Below, piece after piece: positions 1-6,561 of a stretch of 43,823 bases of DNA (positions are counted from its first letter, which is position 1; every line of letters starts with the position of its first letter). The translations under genes and the position numbers were made by a program. The notes beneath the pieces were generated by a model. The model did not search any database. It was not told the DNA's origin and was given only the letters and a program-made list of their open reading frames with translations. Source of the DNA: Pseudobutyrivibrio sp. (lineage in GTDB: Bacteria; Bacillota; Clostridia; Lachnospirales; Lachnospiraceae); the NCBI RefSeq assembly GCF_017471675.1, contig NZ_JAFUSK010000056.1, positions 1 through 43,823 on the forward strand, read 5' to 3'.

Positions 1-7
1 TAAGCAT
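1..7 (-). CDS. First codons of a leftward gene cut by the window edge
   Basis: Reading the minus strand there is AAGGAGG, nine bases, then ATG CTT at positions 7 to 2. A near-consensus promoter lies about 50 bases further upstream (58-85). This looks like a real translation start whose gene continues beyond the window. Nothing can be said of the product. Confidence 0.5.
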
Positions 8-57
8 GCCTTCAATCCTCCTTAAAAAAGATGTCATTGCATACTCTCCCGAAAATC

Positions 58-85
58 ATTATATATTTATATATATATATATCAA
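58..85 (-). promoter_or_regulatory. Sigma-70-type promoter for the gene leaving the left edge
   Basis: On the minus strand TTGATA (85-80) and TATAAT (63-58) are separated by 16 bases inside an AT-dinucleotide run. They point at the start codon at position 7. The spacer is low complexity, so part of the match may be chance. Confidence 0.5.
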
Positions 86-162
86 TTCAATTGGCTATTT
101 ATAACAATTTTTCAGCTGTTATTTATACATATTCGATATACAAGACTCCTATCCTTATTTCA

Positions 163-458
163 CAATAATATCTGTATAGATTTTCTGTCACATGATTCTC
201 TGTGAAGCCTATGCTTTCGTTGACTCTGTGACAGAATCTCTTAAAACTTATATAGATTATGTCACTGGAAACTTCACAAACCCAGTGTTTTCGTTGGGCT
301 TGTGACAGAATATAGGGCTTTGTAGGCATTTTCTGTCACAGGAGGGACGGAAAACCCACATTCTTCGTTGACCTTGTGACAGAAACTAGGACTTTGTAGA
401 TCTGCACTGTCACAAGAGGGGCAACAAACCCATATTCTTCGTTGACCTTGTGACAGAA
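163..458. repeat. 74-bp tandem array with palindromic ends (TTCTGTCACA / TGTGACAGAA)
   Basis: TGTGACAGAA recurs with its last base at 236, 310, 384 and 458, an exact 74-base period. Each block opens with a version of TTCTGTCACA (183, about 259, 331, 405), so each unit has about 10-bp inverted ends around roughly 34 bases. The third and fourth units are clearly alike, sharing the stretch ATTCTTCGTTGACCT; the first two are more diverged. The whole unit repeats, not only a spacer-separated core. It lies between the end of uppP and the promoter at 58-85. No open frame here looks real. Confidence 0.8.
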
Positions 459-496
459 GAACACCCAGCAGAGCTGCGAAGGCGCGAAATGGTAAT

Positions 497-549
497 AAAA
501 AATGTCACAGCAGATATAGAAAAGCCATCTTTTCATATCTGCTGTGACA
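497..549 (-). terminator. Intrinsic terminator of uppP
   Basis: A perfect 15-bp inverted repeat (503-517 with 535-549) continues into a 6-bp inner stem (519-524 with 529-534) after one bulged A, closing on a CCAT loop. On the minus strand the stem is followed at once by six T. The stem base carries the same TGTCACA / TGTGACA motif as the adjacent 74-bp array, so the array may have grown from this hairpin. Confidence 0.8.
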
Positions 550-585
550 GAATAATTATCAATATTTAAATGCCAGACAAAAATA

Positions 586-1443
586 TTAGCCAATTACCCC
601 TACGATACCGCAGGCAAGGACGACGATACCGAGGACGATTCGATACCAGCCAAACACCTTGAAATCGTGCTTTTTGATATAGCCCATTAAGAACTTGATT
701 ACAAACATAGATACAACAAATGCAACTACCATGCCTACAAGAAGGATGGCTGCCTCCATGGCTGTGAAGCTGAAGCCGAACTTAAGAATCTTAAGAAGGC
801 TGGCGCCAAACATAACAGGGATGGCAAGATAAAATGTGTACTCTGCTGCAACTGTACGTGACACACCAATTAAGAGGGCGCCGACGATGGTTGCTCCAGA
901 GCGGGATGTGCCAGGGAAAATAGCAGCGATAAGCTGGAACATACCAATCAAAAATGCTGTTGTGTATGTGATATCTGCCACTGCATTAATCTTGGCGCTG
1001 TGGCCTGCTTTCATATTCTCAACTACGATAAATGCTACACCAAAAATGATAAGCATAATTGCTACTGTAGTGTAATTATAAAAAAGCGCTTCGAATAAAT
1101 CATCCCAAAGAAGCCCGACAACAGCAGCTGGCACGCAAGACACAAGAATGTGGAACCAAAGAACAAAAATATCTGTCTTAACCCATGCACCAACACCTGT
1201 CTTAGAAAGTGGAGCCTGATTGTTTTTCTTACCGAATGGCCAAATCTTATTCCAGAAGATTAAAACTACTGCAAGGATTGCGCCAAGCTGAATTACTACC
1301 TGGAACATGCTGTAGAATTCCTCTGAAACATTAAGCTTAACTATTTCATCAAGAAGAATCATGTGACCTGTACTACTGATTGGAAGCCACTCTGTGATTC
1401 CTTCAACTACGCCAAATAATATGGCTTTTAATATTTCTAACAT
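586..1443 (-). CDS. uppP: Undecaprenyl-diphosphatase UppP (BacA type)
   Basis: Integral membrane enzyme that dephosphorylates undecaprenyl pyrophosphate to recycle the lipid carrier for peptidoglycan; overproduction classically gives bacitracin resistance. At 285 residues it has family length. The N-terminal motif EGITEWLPISSTGHM (residues 14-28, with the paired glutamates E14 and E18) and the later PGTSRSGAT motif (about 176-184) are both intact, and several hydrophobic helices are evident. Start: GGAGG six to seven bases before ATG 1443. It lies 58 bases after the alarmone synthetase gene; the terminator-like hairpin at 1462-1490 is between them, so it may be expressed by readthrough. Family assignment is secure; regulation is inferred. 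Confidence 0.96.
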   Translation of the reverse strand: MLEILKAILFGVVEGITEWLPISSTGHMILLDEIVKLNVSEEFYSMFQVVIQLGAILAVVLIFWNKIWPFGKKNNQAPLSKTGVGAWVKTDIFVLWFHILVSCVPAAVVGLLWDDLFEALFYNYTTVAIMLIIFGVAFIVVENMKAGHSAKINAVADITYTTAFLIGMFQLIAAIFPGTSRSGATIVGALLIGVSRTVAAEYTFYLAIPVMFGASLLKILKFGFSFTAMEAAILLVGMVVAFVVSMFVIKFLMGYIKKHDFKVFGWYRIVLGIVVLACGIVGVIG

Positions 1444-1461
1444 AAATATCCTCCATAAAAA

Positions 1462-1490
1462 ATGAACTGCCGTAATACACGACAGTTCAT
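1462..1490 (-). terminator. Terminator or attenuator between the alarmone synthetase gene and uppP
   Basis: ATGAACTG (1462-1469) pairs with CAGTTCAT (1483-1490) and the minus strand continues as TTTTTTA directly into the uppP ribosome site. There is no room for a separate uppP promoter after it, so uppP is either read through this hairpin or starts inside the preceding gene. Confidence 0.75.
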
Positions 1491-1501
1491 ATTATAGTAT
1501 A

Positions 1502-2194
1502 CTAGATATTTTCTTTCCAGTTATTTTTGTGTCTGCGCTCAGCCTTAAGCTTTTCTTCCTCCTCAAGCTTAGTCTGCATAATGGCGTTGTTAAGCTGAAG
1601 CATCTTGGTATCCATCATGGAAACAATCTCAGAACATTCACGCAAATCACGGCTGATATAATCTGGAGCATTACCCTCGAACTTGTAATAAATCTTGTGC
1701 TCTAGGCTGGCCCAAAAATCCATTCCAATAGTACGAATCTGTATTTCTACCTTTGTGTCTACAGTCTTATCTGAAAGATAGATTGGAATAGTAACGAGCA
1801 TGTGATAGCTCTTGTATCCAGATGGCTTAGGATTCTTGATATAGTCCTTTATTGAAACTACTGTTACATCAGTTTGTCTTCCAATCATTTCTGCTATTTG
1901 ATAAATATCAGATGTGAAGGAACAAACTATTCTTACACCGGCAATATCATTACAATGCTCTATCATATTAGGAATGGAGATTTCGTATCCATTCTTCTTA
2001 AGCTTTTTTACAATACTCTCTGGTGTCTTAACTCTTGTTTTGATGTATTCAATTGGATTATATTGATGCACCTGCTGAAATTCATCATTCAAAATCTCAA
2101 CTTTAGTACGGAATTTTTTGATGGCTGATTCATACAAAAGCATGACAGTGTTCCATGAATTGACTCCGTCATCAGGAAACATACCAATATCCAC
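1502..2194 (-). CDS. relP: Small alarmone synthetase, RelP/YwaC type (GTP pyrophosphokinase)
   Basis: Single-domain RelA/SpoT synthetase that transfers pyrophosphate from ATP to GDP or GTP, making (p)ppGpp. Motifs visible: RVKTPESIVKKL (54-65), DIAGVRIVCSF (83-93), KDYIKNPKPSGYKSYH (116-131) and VEIQIRTIGMDFWASLEH (149-166, E150 being the usual catalytic acid). No hydrolase, TGS or ACT domain is present. The pattern NPIEY...RVK...DIAGVRI and MDFWASLEHKIYYK resembles Bacillus YwaC more than YjbM, which is why I use relP; the exact subfamily is an inference. The start is uncertain: GTG at 2194 lies ten bases after GGGGAG, while ATG at 2182 is four codons further in. It has its own extended -10 promoter. 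Confidence 0.9.
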   Translation of the reverse strand: MDIGMFPDDGVNSWNTVMLLYESAIKKFRTKVEILNDEFQQVHQYNPIEYIKTRVKTPESIVKKLKKNGYEISIPNMIEHCNDIAGVRIVCSFTSDIYQIAEMIGRQTDVTVVSIKDYIKNPKPSGYKSYHMLVTIPIYLSDKTVDTKVEIQIRTIGMDFWASLEHKIYYKFEGNAPDYISRDLRECSEIVSMMDTKMLQLNNAIMQTKLEEEEKLKAERRHKNNWKENI

Positions 2195-2226
2195 TGTGAA
2201 TCAGCTCCCCTTATTTACTCAATTAT

Positions 2227-2235
2227 ATTATACCA
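2227..2235 (-). promoter_or_regulatory. Extended -10 promoter of the alarmone synthetase gene
   Basis: TGGTATAAT on the minus strand (235-227 of this kilobase) is a perfect TGn-TATAAT extended -10 box about 33 bases before the coding start. No good -35 box is seen, as is usual for extended -10 promoters. Confidence 0.6.
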
Positions 2236-2304
2236 TAAAATCACGCTAAAAATTATTAAGTCTTTGTTAAATTTACGAGGATAGGCGGCGGTATAGTTTT
2301 TTTA

Positions 2305-2325
2305 TGCTCCCGAAAGCCATCTCCC
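2305..2325. repeat. Fragment of the GC-rich hairpin element family
   Basis: The first 21 bases match, at 20 positions, the left end of the element at 24345-24582 (TGCTCCCG followed by AAGCCATCTCCC). The rest of that element is not recognisable. It starts five bases after the stop of the MATE gene and reads on the plus strand. Confidence 0.55.
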
Positions 2326-2329
2326 GCCC

Positions 2330-3694
2330 CTACGAATGCCAAACGTGCTGGGTATCGTAGGCGTGGGTCCAATCCTGGGTAAGAAGCCATATCGTAAATA
2401 CGATAGTTGAGCAAGCCCAGGTAAGAGGATAGCACCAGCTGATGGTAGTAAACTTAGGTATAAAATGAACTGCTATGGTAACGTAGACAATTCTCACTCC
2501 GCACCAGAAGGTGAGCATGGTAACCATAGGAATAATTGATTTACCAGCGCCTCGCATTACACCAGCGGCGCAGTGTGAGTATGCAAGCAGGCAATAGAAA
2601 AATGCAACTGTTGCAACCTGCATGTGACCATACAAAATATCATCTGCATCCTTAATAAATATACCAAGGAGCGGATCAGCAAACAGATAGAATACTAAGC
2701 CTATCACCTCTGCAAGAACAACTCCAACAACTAAACTAAAACGAGCACCCTGCTTTGCTCTATCGTACTTTCTAGCGCCAAGGTTTTGACTAATAAATGT
2801 AGGCACAGCCATGGAAATGCTGTTGATTGGAAGGAATACAAATCCTTCTATCTTGGCATAGGCCCCCATTCCATTCATGGCATGTGGACCAAATGCATTA
2901 ATGTTCTTCTGCACCACAATATTTCCAATAGAGATTACTGAATTCTGTAGCCCCATAGGAAGCCCCTGTACCAGGATTTGCCTAATGATATGTGGATGCC
3001 AGATAAATATCTTCGAAAGCTTTACTCCTGTGTAATCAGTGATTCTAAGTAAGCGTATGAAGCATAATAGCGCTGATAATCCCTGGGAAATAACTGTAGC
3101 TGCTGCAGCGCCTACTACACCTGTGTGCAAATATGCTACAAAATATAAATCCAACACTACATTAATCACCGATGAAACAAGTAAATATATAAGTGGATGG
3201 AAGCTATCTCCCACTGACCTCATTATATTCATAAATGTATTGTACAAAACGATGGTAGAAATTCCGCCAAAATAAATCCTAAAATACTGTAAGCTATATG
3301 GCAGTACCTCTGCTGGGGTATCTATTATTCGAAGCATAACAGGAACAAATATTAAACCGATAACTGTAGCCACTGCAGAACAGATAAGTGCAAACAAAAC
3401 ATTGCTATGAATTGAATTAACAACATTTTCCTCATCCTTTGCACCAAAGTATCGGCTGATGATGATTCCACCGCCGGCGCCCATGCCGCCAAAGAATCCT
3501 ACAATAAAAAAGCTTAACGCACCGCCAGAACTGATAGCAGCAAAAGCATTACTCTCTGCAAAATTTCCCACAACCCAGGCATCAGCTATGTTGTAAAGCT
3601 GCTGCAAAAGTTGACCGATAAAAAGAGGGATGCAAAACTGAATCATCCCCCTTACAATTGACCCATTTAACAAATCAACGGATTTTTTATTCAT
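2330..3694 (-). CDS. MATE family multidrug/cation antiporter
   Basis: Twelve-helix exporter of the MATE family that couples Na+ or H+ entry to extrusion of organic cations. The 454-residue length is typical. The N-terminal signature DLLNGSIVRGMIQFCIPLFIG and the two-fold repeat of about six hydrophobic segments each are evident. I take ATG 3694 rather than the in-frame GTG at 3712 because GAGG lies five bases before it and the GTG would sit on that ribosome site. It is last in an apparent operon with the small protein at 3723 and the HAD-like protein at 4014, with 28-base gaps. The last 15 or so residues are polar and end next to a repeat fragment, so the tail may not be ancestral. Substrate unknown. 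Confidence 0.92.
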   Translation of the reverse strand: MNKKSVDLLNGSIVRGMIQFCIPLFIGQLLQQLYNIADAWVVGNFAESNAFAAISSGGALSFFIVGFFGGMGAGGGIIISRYFGAKDEENVVNSIHSNVLFALICSAVATVIGLIFVPVMLRIIDTPAEVLPYSLQYFRIYFGGISTIVLYNTFMNIMRSVGDSFHPLIYLLVSSVINVVLDLYFVAYLHTGVVGAAAATVISQGLSALLCFIRLLRITDYTGVKLSKIFIWHPHIIRQILVQGLPMGLQNSVISIGNIVVQKNINAFGPHAMNGMGAYAKIEGFVFLPINSISMAVPTFISQNLGARKYDRAKQGARFSLVVGVVLAEVIGLVFYLFADPLLGIFIKDADDILYGHMQVATVAFFYCLLAYSHCAAGVMRGAGKSIIPMVTMLTFWCGVRIVYVTIAVHFIPKFTTISWCYPLTWACSTIVFTIWLLTQDWTHAYDTQHVWHS

Positions 3695-3722
3695 AAACAC
3701 CTCTAATCCCACACATGGAAAA

Positions 3723-3986
3723 CTAATCTTCTTCTATAACATGAATCTCTAAATAATCAAATGGGATATCATCCACAAAATTGTCGCTGCCAAATCTGGC
3801 CTTGCCATGACGCTTGAATTCCCTAATAGTTGAATCAAGCCATACCGGCTTACTTGTATCAAACTCATAACATGCCTTGTCTACAGCATTAAATATCTTA
3901 TGGGTGCGAGTTTCATCAGACTCATCCTCCACCATAAAATCATGCAGCATGTGATTGTCTTTCCATGATTTAAACCATATACGCAT
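3723..3986 (-). CDS. Small conserved-looking protein of unknown function
   Basis: I do not recognise a named family. The 87-residue product is acidic and aromatic-rich, begins MRIWFKSWKDNHML, contains the pattern SDETRTHKIFNAVDKAC and ends in EIHVIEED. It has no signal peptide and no membrane segment. From memory similar short proteins occur in other Lachnospiraceae, but I cannot verify this. ATG 3986 is chosen because GGAGG lies eight bases upstream; the in-frame TTG at 4001 would overlap that site. The gene lies 27 bases after the HAD-like gene and 28 before the MATE gene, so the three are probably cotranscribed. Confidence 0.75.
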   Translation of the reverse strand: MRIWFKSWKDNHMLHDFMVEDESDETRTHKIFNAVDKACYEFDTSKPVWLDSTIREFKRHGKARFGSDNFVDDIPFDYLEIHVIEED

Positions 3987-4013
3987 AACATTATCCTCCA
4001 AGCATAATAACCT

Positions 4014-4484
4014 TTACCTAGGTAAATTCTTAATATGCTCTACCCTTTTAATTATTTTATCCTTCCATTCATCATCCTCTGCATCAAGCTGATATGTTTT
4101 AAAACCATACTGTGGTCCCATATTACATACAACATTTTCATCATCAATATGCAATGATATTCTATATCTGCTTGGCAGTTTTTGGGGAAGTATCATCTTA
4201 TTATCCCTTTGCACTTCCTTCAGATGGCGCTGTGCATTTATTATGCCATCAAAATGAACCTTGTAGTGCTTAAACAAGCCTTTAATATACCTTTCTGTTC
4301 TAAATGAAGATGTGTAAACCCATACTTCATAGCCAAGACGTTGCAGTTCGTTTATAAGTTCCGGTGTTCCCAGTCTAAGTCTTTCCTTGTATATCAAATT
4401 AAAAGGAAAGCGCAGCGGTGCCTCTGTCTTGTGGGTCACAGGCGAAACAAACAGAACCTCATCTAAATCAAATGAGACTCTCAT
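4014..4484 (-). CDS. HAD-superfamily phosphatase-like protein
   Basis: A 156-residue cytoplasmic protein with the HAD motif I SFDLDEVLF (nucleophile D6, D8), a motif II-like YTSS (57-60) and an acidic motif IV, HIDDE (112-116). There is essentially no cap insertion, so a protein or nucleotide phosphatase role is possible, but the substrate is unknown. ATG 4484 follows GAGG by about six bases and places the catalytic motif at the usual distance from the N-terminus; an in-frame ATG at 4526 would add 14 charged residues not expected in the family. First gene of the apparent HAD, small protein, MATE operon. Confidence 0.72.
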   Translation of the reverse strand: MRVSFDLDEVLFVSPVTHKTEAPLRFPFNLIYKERLRLGTPELINELQRLGYEVWVYTSSFRTERYIKGLFKHYKVHFDGIINAQRHLKEVQRDNKMILPQKLPSRYRISLHIDDENVVCNMGPQYGFKTYQLDAEDDEWKDKIIKRVEHIKNLPR

Positions 4485-4594
4485 TTTTTCCTCTTGATTT
4501 TTCCGCTGAAATCTAGTTCCTATCATAACCCTAACTATCCTTATACATTATGTCCCTTAATACCTAATATAATATATCCATTCGCATAAAAAAT

Positions 4595-4618
4595 AAATGC
4601 CAATTTGCATTGACATTT
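4595..4618 (-). terminator. Intrinsic terminator of the pfkA-TrmH operon
   Basis: On the minus strand AAATGTCAAT pairs with ATTGGCATTT (one U-G pair) around a GCAA tetraloop and runs into ATTTTTT. It lies nine bases past the stop of the methyltransferase gene. Confidence 0.85.
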
Positions 4619-4627
4619 ATCCTAAAT

Positions 4628-5434
4628 CTATTTCCTCTGGCGATGTGTCTCGTACATTAGAAGGCTGGCTGCAACTGATGCATTTAGAGATTCTAACTGC
4701 CCCTCCATCGGAATCTTTAGGTAGCTTGTGGCAAGCTCTGAAATCTCGTCAGATAAGCCATTGCCCTCGTTACCTATCATGAAGGCTGTAGGCCCTGTGA
4801 AATCCATCTCATCATAATAGCGATAGCCTTTAAGATGGGCTGCATATACATCTACCCCGTATTCATCTTCAAGCTGCTTAATGGTAGCAGCAAGGTCTTG
4901 CACTATAATATGTGGCACTCTAAAAATACTGCCCATTGTTGAGCGAACTACCTTAGGGGAGTATAAATCTACAGAAGTGGAATTGATAATAATTCCTGTA
5001 GCGCCTGCCCCCTCTGCCGTACGGATGATGGTGCCCATATTGCCAGGGTCCTGCAATGTTTCTAAAATCACCACATGGGCTGGCTTCTTAGAGCCAATTC
5101 CAAGCACATCCTGAAGTGTGAAGTCCTGCATCCTAACAACTGCAAGCACACCCTGTGGTGTTACAGTATCGCACATGGATTTAAAGACATTCGCTGTAAC
5201 CTCTTCAATGGAAGCTGAAGGAGCCTTTTCGATAATATCGTTAATGAACTCTTTGCCCTCTACTGAGGCTGCAAAACCCTCAATATAATAGACAGCAGAA
5301 AGAAGCTCTCCTGGAACCTCCAGGACAGCCCTGATTCCCTCAACCACAAAAAGCCTTTGAGCTTTACGCTCTCTGGCTTTTTTGTTAAGTGCAATTATGT
5401 TTTTGATCTGATTGTTATTAGTACTTGTAATCAT
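4628..5434 (-). CDS. TrmH/SpoU-family RNA 2'-O-ribose methyltransferase
   Basis: SAM-dependent SPOUT-class enzyme, most likely acting on 23S rRNA. The N-terminal substrate-binding domain (about 1-110, with KARERKAQRLFVVEGIRAV) is followed by the knotted catalytic domain. That domain carries motif 1 DPGNMGTIIRTAEGAGATG (about 131-149), motif 2 IGNEGNGLS (about 221-229) and motif 3 IPMEGQLESLNASVAASLL (about 242-260). At 268 residues it has family length. Its ATG lies 17 bases inside pfkA and has no good ribosome site of its own, so translation is probably coupled to pfkA. The target nucleotide cannot be read from the sequence; RlmB-like or a TsnR-like relative are both possible. Confidence 0.92.
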   Translation of the reverse strand: MITSTNNNQIKNIIALNKKARERKAQRLFVVEGIRAVLEVPGELLSAVYYIEGFAASVEGKEFINDIIEKAPSASIEEVTANVFKSMCDTVTPQGVLAVVRMQDFTLQDVLGIGSKKPAHVVILETLQDPGNMGTIIRTAEGAGATGIIINSTSVDLYSPKVVRSTMGSIFRVPHIIVQDLAATIKQLEDEYGVDVYAAHLKGYRYYDEMDFTGPTAFMIGNEGNGLSDEISELATSYLKIPMEGQLESLNASVAASLLMYETHRQRK

Positions 5435-6404
5435 TGTTCAAAGATTTGCAAATCTGATACTGATATTCGTCAACGTCCTTCTTCATAGCAAGTGCCTCGT
5501 CAATATCGAAATCAACAAACTCACCATGTCTGTAACCAACTACGCGGTTTGTCTTACCTTCGCAAAGAAGATCAACTGCCTTAGCACCCATTGTAGATGC
5601 GTAAACACGATCCTTACATGTAGGTGAACCACCACGCTGCATGTGACCAAGGATAGTAGCACGTGTCTCAATACCTGTGGCTGCCTCAATACGCTTAGCC
5701 ATAGATGTTGAATGACCAATACCCTCAGCATTGATGATGATATGATGCTGCTTACCCTTCTTACGGCCTTCGATGATGTGATTAACAAGCTTCTGCTCAT
5801 CATAATCATATCTTTCTGGAAGAAGAACATCCTCAGCACCGTTAGCAATACCGCACCAAAGAGCGATGTAACCAGCTCCACGACCCATAACCTCGATGAT
5901 AGAGCAACGCTCGTGTGATGTAGATGTATCACGAACCTTATCAATAGCTTCCATAGCTGTGTTAACAGCTGTATCGAAACCAATAGTGTATTCTGTACAA
6001 GCGATATCAAGGTCGATAGTACCTGGAAGACCGATTGTATTAATTCCGAACTTAGAAATCTTCTGAGCACCCTTGAAAGAACCGTCACCACCGATTACTA
6101 CAAGGCCATCAATACCAGCTGCGATAGCGTTCTTAGCAGCCTTCTCCTGATATTCAGGATCAAGCATCTCTAAACAACGAGCTGTCTGAAGAATAGTACC
6201 ACCGCGCTGAATAGTTTCTGAAACGCTGTGAGCGTTCATATCTATAATTTCGCCAGATAATAATCCAGCGTATCCTCTTCTAATACCTTTAACTTTCTTT
6301 CCTCTTGCAATAGCCTGACGAACAACCGCACGAATTGCAGCATTCATACCAGGGGCATCGCCACCTGAGGTAAGAACACCGATTGTGTTTACCTTATCTG
6401 CCAT
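5418..6404 (-). CDS. pfkA: ATP-dependent 6-phosphofructokinase
   Basis: Phosphorylates fructose 6-phosphate to the 1,6-bisphosphate, the committed step of glycolysis. The 328-residue length fits bacterial PfkA. GVLTSGGDAPGMN (9-21) and GGDGS (105-109) are present; the glycine at 108 instead of aspartate marks the ATP rather than pyrophosphate type. The catalytic loop reads PGTIDLDI (128-135) with base D131, where most PfkA proteins have asparagine in place of L132. MGRGAGYIA and GHMQRGG motifs are intact. ATG 6404 follows AGGAGG by ten bases; the longer in-frame start at 6482 would place the start upstream of the -10 box. Own promoter at 6454-6482; overlaps the following methyltransferase gene by 17 bases. 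Confidence 0.97.
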   Translation of the reverse strand: MADKVNTIGVLTSGGDAPGMNAAIRAVVRQAIARGKKVKGIRRGYAGLLSGEIIDMNAHSVSETIQRGGTILQTARCLEMLDPEYQEKAAKNAIAAGIDGLVVIGGDGSFKGAQKISKFGINTIGLPGTIDLDIACTEYTIGFDTAVNTAMEAIDKVRDTSTSHERCSIIEVMGRGAGYIALWCGIANGAEDVLLPERYDYDEQKLVNHIIEGRKKGKQHHIIINAEGIGHSTSMAKRIEAATGIETRATILGHMQRGGSPTCKDRVYASTMGAKAVDLLCEGKTNRVVGYRHGEFVDFDIDEALAMKKDVDEYQYQICKSLNNDYKY

Positions 6405-6453
6405 TTTTATAAATCCTCCTAAAATGAATCCCTCTTCATAATAATTCCATCCT

Positions 6454-6482
6454 ATTTTATCCTCTTTTGGCAACGTTTTCAA
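6454..6482 (-). promoter_or_regulatory. pfkA promoter
   Basis: TTGAAA (482-477) and TAAAAT (459-454) with exactly 17 bases between them on the minus strand, about 50 bases upstream of the pfkA start and just past the dnaE terminator. Confidence 0.75.
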
Positions 6483-6499
6483 TATATAACATGTAAAAA

Positions 6500-6557
6500 A
6501 CTACCCCTATTCTCACAAATTTTTTGCTATTCTTCATAGAATTTGGGAATAGGGGCA
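6500..6557 (-). terminator. Intrinsic terminator of dnaE
   Basis: CTACCCCTATTC (6500-6511) and its near complement ending at 6557 form a long stem, extended by CAAATT with AATTTG. The minus strand then reads TTTTTT. It begins four bases past the dnaE stop. Confidence 0.85.
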
Positions 6558-6561
6558 GCTA

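Noticed and set aside
61-82. AT dinucleotide run as an origin or unwinding element
   Set aside because: It is short and sits within a promoter spacer; no DnaA boxes or dnaA/dnaN genes nearby.
163-458. CRISPR array at the left end
   Set aside because: The regular 74-base spacing is suggestive, but the whole unit repeats, so there are no unique spacers, and no cas gene is near.
123-593. Two minus-strand open frames of 68 and 85 codons
   Set aside because: They consist of the 74-bp repeats and the uppP terminator; no ribosome site and repeat-driven composition.
5540-6091. 183-codon open frame inside pfkA
   Set aside because: Same-strand shadow frame with Leu/Ser/Val bias and no ribosome site; pfkA is certain.
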